Assembly (NCBI GenBank): GCA_023413015.1
Contig: JAEZQR010000239.1
Span: 1-5,483 of the forward strand
Reading direction: 5' to 3'
Source of the DNA: Pseudomonadota bacterium
GTDB taxonomy: Bacteria; Pseudomonadota; Alphaproteobacteria; Sphingomonadales; Sphingomonadaceae
Length of the DNA stretch: 5,483 nt
Shown: piece after piece, positions 1 to 4,328 of the stretch
Numbering within the stretch: position 1 is the stretch's first letter
How the letters are laid out: each line of letters starts with the position of its first letter
Translations under genes and position numbers: made by a program
Notes under the pieces: model-generated
What the model was told of the DNA's origin: nothing
Seen by the model: the letters and a program-made list of their open reading frames with translations, nothing else
The model's database searches: none

Positions 1-118
1 TCGAGTTGGTCCATGACGGACAGAACGGCGCGGGCGCCATTTCGGATGCGCGATTTCGCTGCCCGATCAACGGCAACATGCACTAGCAAGGCCGGCGACC
101 GGCGCTATAAGCTCCGAC
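1..118. other. Upstream region of mgtE, no confident gene
   Basis: No gene can be supported here. On the plus strand one frame is open from base 3 to a TAG at 84-86, giving about 27 residues that end in PINGNMH. This could be the tail of a gene lying left of the window, but I do not recognise it and the fragment is too short to judge. The minus strand shows no convincing start with a ribosome binding site. The right end (about 100-118) looks like a promoter for mgtE and is listed separately. No tRNA-like fold was seen. Confidence 0.4.
106..111 (+). promoter_or_regulatory. Candidate -10 box of mgtE (possible leaderless start)
   Basis: TATAAG at 106-111 resembles a sigma70 -10 hexamer. The A of the mgtE ATG (119) lies 7 nt past it, which is where transcription would normally begin. 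No purine-rich Shine-Dalgarno sequence is visible in the bases just before the ATG. Together this suggests an mRNA with little or no 5' leader. No good -35 hexamer is present 16-18 nt upstream, so the call is tentative. Confidence 0.35.
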
Positions 119-1519
119 ATGGCCGAGCCGCACGATATCGAGACCGAAACGGCGCGTGAGGCGGTTGAGGACAACCGCCTGACCCCCGTATTCGTCAACG
201 ACATCGCCGCTGCCCTGAAGGCGGGCGACATCGAGCGCGTGCGCGGCCTCGTCGAACCGCTGCACCCGGCCGACGTCGCCGACCTGTTCGAGCAAGTGGC
301 CGAGGATGAGCGGGCGGCGCTCGCCACCGCCGTCGGCGGCAAGCTCGACGCCGACGCGTTCGCCGAGATGAACGACTATGTCCGCGAGGAGTTGATCGAC
401 GCGCTCGAGCCGAGCCAGGTCGCCGACGTTGTCGTGCAGCTCGATACCGACGATGCGGTCGCGATCATCGAGGACATGGACCTCGACGAGCAGCGCGAGG
501 TTCTGCGCTCGCTCCCCGCTGATGACCGCGCAGCGATCGAGGAAGCGCTGTCCTACCCGGAGGAGTCCGCCGGCCGCCTGATGCAGCGCGAGCTGATCGC
601 GGTGCCCGAGCACTGGACGATCGGCCGGGTGATCGACTTCCTGCGCGAGAACCCCGACCTCGCCACCGACTTCTGGGAAATCTTCGTCGTCGACACCCGC
701 CATCACCCAGTGGGCACGCTGCGGTTGTCATGGGTGCTGCGCACGCCGCGATCGGTCCTAGTGTCGGACGTCATGCAGCGCGAGCAGACGCTGATCCCGG
801 TCGACATGGACCAGGAGGACGTGGCGCTCCGCTTCCAGAAATATGCGCTGATCTCGGCGGCGGTGGTCGACACGTCCGGCCGGCTGGTCGGCATGATCAC
901 GGTCGACGACATCGTCCATATCATCCAGGAAGAAGCGAGCGAGGACGTTCTGCGCCTATCGGGCGCCGGCGAAGGCGATATCAACGAGCCGGTGGTGAGC
1001 ACCTATAAGGTGCGCGTGCGCTGGCTGGTGGTGAACCTCGCGACCGCGCTCGTGGCCTCGTTCGTCGTCTCGCTGTTCCAGGGCACGATCTCGAAGATGG
1101 TGGTGCTCGCCGCGCTTATGCCGATCGTATCGGGCATGGGCGGCAATGCCGGCACGCAGACGCTCGCGGTCGTGGTGCGCGCGCTCGCCACCGATCAGCT
1201 CACCGAATCGAACACCCGCCGCGCCGTCGTGCGCGAAATGCGGATCGCGGCGCTGAACGGCCTGTCGCTCGGCGTCCTGATCGGGCTCGGCACCTTCCTG
1301 GTGTTCCAGAACGCGCACCTCGCCGCAGTGATCGCGGCGGCGATGCTGATCAACAACATCGTCGCCGGCCTGTCGGGCGTGATCATCCCGCTCACGCTCG
1401 ATCGCCTGCGCATCGACCCGGCCGTCGCCTCGGCGGTGTTCGTCACGATGATGACCGACGTGATGGGGTTTTTCTCGTTCCTCGGCCTCGCGGCACTGAC
1501 CGGCCTGACCGGCTCCTGA
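119..1519 (+). CDS. mgtE: Magnesium transporter MgtE
   Basis: MgtE is a homodimeric inner-membrane Mg2+ channel/transporter whose cytosolic domains sense Mg2+ and gate the pore. The 466-residue product has the full family layout and usual length. It has an acidic helical N domain with the hallmark LHPADVADLFE at 48-58, then the YPEESAGRLMQ junction at 146-156. A CBS pair follows: the second CBS starts near SDVM (216-219) and contains GMITVDD (258-264). The membrane domain runs from about 296 to the end with several hydrophobic helices. Pore signatures are present: GGNAGTQ at 341-347 and MTDVMGF at 445-451. D447 matches the conserved pore aspartate of the Thermus enzyme (family knowledge). The ATG at 119 gives a natural N terminus, although no Shine-Dalgarno is visible. 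A DUF1489 gene follows 54 nt later on the same strand. No M-box-like leader is possible in the short upstream space. Some family members also move other divalent ions such as Co2+. Confidence 0.96.
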   Translation: MAEPHDIETETAREAVEDNRLTPVFVNDIAAALKAGDIERVRGLVEPLHPADVADLFEQVAEDERAALATAVGGKLDADAFAEMNDYVREELIDALEPSQVADVVVQLDTDDAVAIIEDMDLDEQREVLRSLPADDRAAIEEALSYPEESAGRLMQRELIAVPEHWTIGRVIDFLRENPDLATDFWEIFVVDTRHHPVGTLRLSWVLRTPRSVLVSDVMQREQTLIPVDMDQEDVALRFQKYALISAAVVDTSGRLVGMITVDDIVHIIQEEASEDVLRLSGAGEGDINEPVVSTYKVRVRWLVVNLATALVASFVVSLFQGTISKMVVLAALMPIVSGMGGNAGTQTLAVVVRALATDQLTESNTRRAVVREMRIAALNGLSLGVLIGLGTFLVFQNAHLAAVIAAAMLINNIVAGLSGVIIPLTLDRLRIDPAVASAVFVTMMTDVMGFFSFLGLAALTGLTGS

Positions 1520-1573
1520 CCGCGACGTCGCGCCCCGCTTGACCCGGCGGGCCGGCCGGACGAACTCGCCGCC

Positions 1574-1996
1574 ATGCCACTTCACATGACCAAGGTCGCG
1601 GTCGGCTGTCGCAGCCTCGCGCAGCTGACGCAGCGACAGGCCGGCCGCGTGTCGATGCACGCGGGCGTTCCCGCCGTGCCGTGCTGGACGCGCTTCATGC
1701 CCAAGCGCGCCGATGAGCTGGTCGGCGGGTCGATGTACTGGATCGTCAAGCACACGCTCGCGGCGCGGCAGACGATCCTCGGCTTCGAGATGATCGAGAC
1801 CGATCGCGGCAAGCGCTGCCAGATCCTGCTGACGCCTGACGTGGTGCCGGTGCTCGCCGCACCGCTGCGGGCGCATCAGGGCTGGCGCTACCTGGAGCCG
1901 GAGGCGGCACCGCCCGATCTCGACAGCGTCGGCGGCGAGATCGGGACGATGCCGGTCAAGCTGATGCGCGACCTGCGGGGACTGGGGTTGATCTAG
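1574..1996 (+). CDS. DUF1489 family protein
   Basis: This encodes a 140-residue soluble protein with no signal peptide or membrane segment. The N terminus MPLHMTKVAVG, the RFMPKRADELVGGSMYWIVKH block (about residues 41-60) and the central ILGFEMIETDRGKRCQILL stretch match the DUF1489 family, common in Alphaproteobacteria and without an assigned function as far as I know. The length is typical, so the gene looks intact. The ATG at 1574 is chosen because the family usually begins with MPLH; the ribosome binding site is weak (GGACGA near 1558-1563). The gene lies 54 nt after mgtE on the same strand with no clear promoter or terminator between, so co-transcription is possible but need not mean a shared function. 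It ends in TAG at 1994-1996 and converges on the head-GIN gene. No function is proposed. Confidence 0.88.
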   Translation: MPLHMTKVAVGCRSLAQLTQRQAGRVSMHAGVPAVPCWTRFMPKRADELVGGSMYWIVKHTLAARQTILGFEMIETDRGKRCQILLTPDVVPVLAAPLRAHQGWRYLEPEAAPPDLDSVGGEIGTMPVKLMRDLRGLGLI

Positions 1997-2012
1997 CAGC
2001 TTGCGCCGCAGA

Positions 2013-2035
2013 CCGGCACGCGTGAAGCGCGCCGG
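2013..2035. terminator. Weak hairpin in the convergent gap
   Basis: Between the DUF1489 stop (1996) and the head-GIN stop (2049) there is an imperfect stem: CCGGC (2013-2017) and GCG (2020-2022) pair with CGC (2028-2030) and GCCGG (2031-2035) around the loop TGAAG, leaving a 2-nt bulge. It sits where a shared terminator of convergent genes would be expected, but no T-tract follows on either strand. It could be chance in GC-rich DNA. Confidence 0.25.
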
Positions 2036-2048
2036 CCGAGCGGCCCAG

Positions 2049-2741
2049 CTAGCTGCAGCGGACCGAGCCGCTGCCCATCTTGCTGACGTCGCATTTGGCG
2101 CCGCCAGAGACGACGACGTCGCCCGAGCCCATCAGCGAGATCTTGGCGGTCTGCGTCGCATTGGCGTTGATATTGCCCGAGCCGGCGATGCTGCCGGTCA
2201 GCGACTGACAGCGCAGCCCGCCGATGTTGACGTCGCCCGAGCCGGCGATCGAGGCCGAGGCCGTGCGGCAGCTGCCCGACGCGGTGAGATCGCCCGAGCC
2301 AGCGATCGAGAACTTGGCCGTCGTCGCATTGAGTGAGGCGATGGAGAGATCGCCCGAGCCGGCGATCGAGCCGGTGAAATTGTCTGCCTTCACCCGATCG
2401 ATCTGCATATCGCCCGAGCCCGCGAGCGAAGCTGCTTTCAGCGAGGGGACGGTCACCCAGAGCTTGACCGGCTCGGTCTTCGACCAGTCGAACCAGCCAC
2501 GCTCGCGGGTGCCGATGTGAAGCTCGCCGCCCGATACCTCGACCTTCAGCCGGTCGAGGTCGCGCTGCGCGCCGACTGCGCGGACGCTGACGCTCTTGCC
2601 GACGTTCACCACCACATCGAACGGCCCGGCGACTTCGATCTCGTCGAAGTTACTGACCGTGAACTTGCGTTCAGCTGCCCAGGCACTTGCCGCTGCCAAC
2701 GCCGCGAGCCCGCCTGCCGCTATCAGACCAATCCTGCGCAT
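2049..2741 (-). CDS. Secreted head-GIN domain (DUF2807) beta-solenoid protein
   Basis: The 230-residue product starts with a Sec signal peptide: MRRIGL, a hydrophobic Ala/Leu/Gly core, and probable cleavage after AWA near residue 22. It is therefore expected in the periplasm or outside the cell. The segment TVSNFDEIEVAGPFDVVVNVG (about 28-48) is the typical opening of the DUF2807 'putative auto-transporter adhesin head GIN' domain. From residue 108 onward, Gly-Ser-Gly turns, mostly GSGD, recur at about 108, 128, 148, 167, 187, 205 and 223. This 18-20 residue rung fits a right-handed parallel beta-helix. Four cysteines, all in the C-terminal half, could form disulfides. No transmembrane beta-barrel or sorting tail is visible, so 'adhesin' is only a family label and the real role is unknown. 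The start is well supported by GGGAGG (2747-2752), 5 nt before the ATG. The gene has its own promoter overlapped by a palindrome and is separated from carD by a terminator, so it is probably regulated on its own. Confidence 0.9.
   Translation of the reverse strand: MRRIGLIAAGGLAALAAASAWAAERKFTVSNFDEIEVAGPFDVVVNVGKSVSVRAVGAQRDLDRLKVEVSGGELHIGTRERGWFDWSKTEPVKLWVTVPSLKAASLAGSGDMQIDRVKADNFTGSIAGSGDLSIASLNATTAKFSIAGSGDLTASGSCRTASASIAGSGDVNIGGLRCQSLTGSIAGSGNINANATQTAKISLMGSGDVVVSGGAKCDVSKMGSGSVRCS
2067..2420 (-). repeat. In-gene GSG(D) turn repeats, 54-60 nt period
   Basis: Within the head-GIN gene the plus-strand word GCCCGAGCC recurs at 2121, 2175, 2235, 2292, 2352 and 2412, with a diverged copy (GCCGCTGCC) at 2067. 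Spacings are 54, 54, 60, 57, 60 and 60 nt, always a multiple of three. Each copy encodes Gly-Ser-Gly, usually followed by Asp. Flanking bases such as GGCGATCGAG are shared by several middle copies. The pattern reflects stacked protein rungs, possibly grown by internal duplication, and is not a CRISPR array. Confidence 0.85.
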
Positions 2742-2752
2742 TCCTGCCTCCC

Positions 2753-2780
2753 TGTCTGTATTGTGTAACTAATACAGACA
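2753..2780. promoter_or_regulatory. Perfect inverted repeat, candidate operator of the head-GIN gene
   Basis: The arms TGTCTGTATT (2753-2762) and AATACAGACA (2771-2780) are perfect reverse complements separated by 8 nt (2763-2770). The site lies between the carD terminator and the head-GIN gene and covers the predicted -10 box and start point of that gene. A dimeric repressor bound here would block transcription. The AT-rich symmetric sequence stands out from its GC-rich surroundings. The regulator is not encoded in the window; GntR-, TetR- or MarR-type proteins are all possible and none can be chosen from sequence. An mRNA hairpin is a less likely alternative, because only part of the element would be transcribed. 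Confidence 0.65.
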
Positions 2781-2797
2781 TGATTTTCGACTGTCGA
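2769..2797 (-). promoter_or_regulatory. Predicted sigma70-type promoter of the head-GIN gene
   Basis: On the minus strand TCGACA (2797-2792, five of six matches to TTGACA) is followed after exactly 17 nt by TATTAG (2774-2769, four of six matches to TATAAT). Transcription would start near 2761-2763, about 20 nt before the ATG and just ahead of the GGGAGG ribosome binding site. The -10 box lies inside the palindrome at 2753-2780. Confidence 0.55.
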
Positions 2798-2809
2798 GAC
2801 CACGCATAG

Positions 2810-2841
2810 AAAAAGGGCGGCCTTGAAGGACCGCCCTTTTT
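2810..2841 (-). terminator. Rho-independent terminator of carD
   Basis: GGGCGG and CCTT (2815-2824) pair with AAGG and CCGCCC (2826-2836) with one bulged A, flanked by A5 at 2810-2814 and T5 at 2837-2841. Read on the minus strand this is a GC-rich hairpin with a following U-tract, 19 nt past the carD stop. The flanking tracts make it bidirectional in form, though no plus-strand gene runs into it. It isolates carD from the head-GIN gene. Confidence 0.9.
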
Positions 2842-2860
2842 CCCGCTCCCGCTGGGGAGT

Positions 2861-3361
2861 TTATGCCGCCTTGAGCACCGACTCGATCTTGGCCTGCGCC
2901 GCCGGCTCGTCGATATTCTCCATCGCGGCCAGTTCGCGCGCCAGACGGCTCACGGCCGCCTCGTAGATCTGGCGTTCGGAGTAGCTCTGCTCCGGCTGGT
3001 CCTCGGCGCGGTGCAGGTCGCGGACCACCTCGGCGATCGACACGAGGTCGCCCGAGTTGATCTTCGCCTCATATTCCTGCGCGCGGCGCGACCACATGGT
3101 GCGCTTCACCTTGGGCTTGCCCTTGAGCGTGGTCAGCGCCTCGGCGAGCGTGGCGCTCGACGACAGCTTGCGCATGCCGACCGATTCCGCCTTGGAAATG
3201 GGCACGCGGAGCGTCATGCGCTCCTTCTCGAAGCGCAGCACGTAGAGCTCGAGGGACGCGCCCGCGATCTCGGTCGACTGGATTTCGATGACACGGCCGA
3301 CACCGTGCTTCGGATAGACCACATGGTCCCCGACGACGAAGCTGAGCGCTTTTGCTGCCAT
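2861..3361 (-). CDS. carD: CarD/CdnL family RNA polymerase-binding regulator
   Basis: CdnL-type CarD proteins bind the RNA polymerase beta subunit and the upstream edge of the promoter bubble, and stabilise open complexes, notably at rRNA and growth genes. The 166-residue product has the N-terminal polymerase-interacting Tudor-like domain (about 6-70) with VGDHVVYPKHGVGRV at 10-24 and MTLRVP at 49-54. The helical C-terminal domain contains KRTMWSRRAQEYEAKINSG (86-104), where W90 matches the tryptophan that wedges into promoter DNA in studied homologues. It then has SIAEVVRDLHRAEDQPEQSYSER. The protein ends in Ala-Ala, as does Caulobacter CdnL, where the terminal alanines act as a ClpXP degradation signal. 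The start at 3361 is preferred over a longer open frame because AGGAAG (3366-3371) lies 4 nt upstream and MAAKALSFVVGD is the usual family N terminus. It has a candidate promoter about 200 nt upstream and a strong terminator, so it is probably monocistronic. Confidence 0.95.
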   Translation of the reverse strand: MAAKALSFVVGDHVVYPKHGVGRVIEIQSTEIAGASLELYVLRFEKERMTLRVPISKAESVGMRKLSSSATLAEALTTLKGKPKVKRTMWSRRAQEYEAKINSGDLVSIAEVVRDLHRAEDQPEQSYSERQIYEAAVSRLARELAAMENIDEPAAQAKIESVLKAA

Positions 3362-3566
3362 TCCGCTTCCTTTTCTTATTGCCGGCCCTTCGGAACGGAG
3401 AACCGGTCGACCCGTCACTTGGAGCGACGATTTTGTTTTTGGCGTCCCACCGATGCGTGTCAGCTGTCCGCCCCCGCCGCGGCGGTTCGGGACCAAGACT
3501 TCACGAAAGCTACCGACCCAGCCGGAGGGCAGCAGCAGACGCTCCCGCAAACGGCGATTGCGCGAT
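3362..3566 (-). other. Long probable 5' leader of carD
   Basis: About 200 nt lie between the candidate carD promoter and its start codon. The open frames crossing it are GC-driven, without ribosome binding sites or recognisable domains. It contains a 12-bp perfect palindrome (CCGCCGCGGCGG, 3474-3485), an AT-rich patch on the minus strand near 3430-3440, and the AGGAAG site ahead of the ATG. No known riboswitch was recognised. A start site closer to the gene is possible, but no good promoter was seen. Confidence 0.4.
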
Positions 3567-3595
3567 TCTATAGCAGAAATGTCACATGAGTGCCA
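3567..3595 (-). promoter_or_regulatory. Candidate promoter of carD
   Basis: On the minus strand TATAGA (3572-3567), which extends to TATAGAAT, is a good -10 element. TGGCAC (3595-3590) stands 17 nt upstream as a poor -35. A start near 3560 would give a leader of about 200 nt. The location, just after fdxA, is suitable for an independent carD promoter. Confidence 0.4.
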
Positions 3596-3613
3596 CGGCC
3601 ATGTTGCCGCGGC
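3592..3613 (-). terminator. Hairpin after fdxA
   Basis: On the minus strand GCCGCGGC (3613-3606) pairs with GCCGTGGC (3599-3592) in an 8-bp stem with one G-U pair and a 6-nt loop, about 30 nt past the fdxA stop. There is no U-tract, so intrinsic termination is doubtful. It may protect the fdxA mRNA end or be chance. It overlaps the proposed carD -35. Confidence 0.3.
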
Positions 3614-3642
3614 GGTCGAACGGAATCGACGGTTTGTCGAAA

Positions 3643-3984
3643 TTACTGGCCGTCGGTGCCCGGGTTCGGCGAGAAATATTTCTCGAACTTGCCTTCCTCG
3701 CCCTTGTGCGCGTCGGCGTCGGCGGGGGTGTCGCCCTTGACCGTGATGTTCGGCCACTGCTGCGCATAGGTGGAGTTGAGCTCGAGCCACTTCTCGAGGC
3801 CGCCTTCGGTGTCGGGCAGGATCGCCTCAGCCGGGCACTCGGGCTCGCAGACGCCGCAGTCGATGCACTCGTTGGGGTTGATCACCACCATATTCTCGCC
3901 CTCGTAGAAGCAGTCCACGGGGCAGACCTCGACGCAATCCATGTACTTGCACTTGATGCAAGCTTCGGTGACGACGTAGGTCAT
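3643..3984 (-). CDS. fdxA: 7Fe ferredoxin FdxA
   Basis: This is a 113-residue cytosolic electron carrier of the Azotobacter ferredoxin I type, with one [3Fe-4S] and one [4Fe-4S] cluster. The N-terminal half keeps all nine family cysteines. By analogy with Azotobacter FdI, C9, C17 and C50 hold the 3Fe cluster, C21, C40, C43 and C46 hold the 4Fe cluster, and C12 and C25 are free. The motifs CIKCKYMDCVEVCPVDC and CIDCGVCEPECP are clear. The C-terminal half (about 60-113) is the usual family extension with WPNITVKGD. The partner enzyme in this organism is unknown. The start at 3984 is chosen over an in-frame TTG at 3999 because GAGGGA (3992-3997) sits 7 nt upstream and MTYVVTEAC is the family N terminus. 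It lies 39 nt after the S4 gene on the same strand and probably shares its transcript. Confidence 0.96.
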   Translation of the reverse strand: MTYVVTEACIKCKYMDCVEVCPVDCFYEGENMVVINPNECIDCGVCEPECPAEAILPDTEGGLEKWLELNSTYAQQWPNITVKGDTPADADAHKGEEGKFEKYFSPNPGTDGQ

Positions 3985-4023
3985 CGGGCGATCCCTCAAT
4001 CAGGCGTTTCAGTTACCGCCCTG

Positions 4024-4326
4024 CTAGCCGTTGGCTGCCTGCGCCGTCAACGGCATTGGTGCAGACAGGTCGGTATAGAGGTGCTGTGCTTCTGAATAGG
4101 GTCCGCGCCGCGTGGCCAGCGCCTCGACGCGCACTACCTTCACCCGGTCGTGGTAGGGGAAGCTCAGGACTTGGCCGGGCCGTACCAGCGCCGAGGCCCG
4201 TTCGATCACCCGTCCGTCGAGACGGAGATGCCGGCTCTCCGCCAACTCCTGCGCCTGACTACGGGACTTCGTCAGTCGCGCGAACCACAGCCACTTATCG
4301 AGCCGCAAACCGGGACCGTATACCAA
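4024..4326 (-). CDS. S4-domain RNA-binding protein (Hsp15-like)
   Basis: This encodes a 100-residue basic protein with an S4 RNA-binding domain at its N terminus: LRLDKWLWFARLTKSRSQAQ (7-26), HLRLDGRVIERASALVRPGQ (33-52) and VLSFPYHDRVKVVRV. RLDKWLWFAR is the signature of the Hsp15/HslR group, whose E. coli member binds free 50S subunits carrying a nascent chain. The present protein is shorter and its exact role is unproven. A longer open frame reaches 4740, but the part before about 4340 overlaps the helicase and lacks any domain. No ATG or GTG suits the domain, while TTG at 4326 has GAGGAGAGG (4333-4341) 6 nt upstream. A second TTG directly before RLDKW is possible but has a poorer site. 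The chosen start lies 2 nt after the helicase stop, so translation is probably coupled. fdxA follows 39 nt downstream. Confidence 0.88.
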   Translation of the reverse strand: MVYGPGLRLDKWLWFARLTKSRSQAQELAESRHLRLDGRVIERASALVRPGQVLSFPYHDRVKVVRVEALATRRGPYSEAQHLYTDLSAPMPLTAQAANG

Positions 4327-4328
4327 GT

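Noticed and set aside
3..86. C-terminal fragment of an upstream plus-strand gene
   Set aside because: Only about 27 residues are visible and none match a family I know. It is kept only as a remark in the upstream-region entry.
1521..1562. Palindrome CGCGACGTCGCG (1521-1532) and TTGACC (1539-1544) between mgtE and the DUF1489 gene as terminator and promoter
   Set aside because: The palindrome has no loop or T-tract and is likely by chance in GC-rich DNA. TTGACC has no -10 at a suitable distance.
83..1876. Long minus-strand open frames opposite mgtE and the DUF1489 gene (83-706 and 956-1876)
   Set aside because: They are antisense to genes with clear domains, rich in His/Arg/Asp as expected from reading GC-rich codons backwards, and have no recognisable domain or ribosome binding site.
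2121..2420. CRISPR-like spacing of GCCCGAGCC repeats
   Set aside because: The period is always a multiple of three, the units are short, and they encode GSG turns in a well-supported protein.
3585..3595. Sigma54 promoter suggested by TGGCAC before carD
   Set aside because: The required GC-containing -12 element at the right spacing is absent.
3362..3790. N-terminal extension of carD to a 309-residue protein
   Set aside because: The extra residues overlap fdxA, have no domain, and the normal CarD start at 3361 has its own AGGAAG site.
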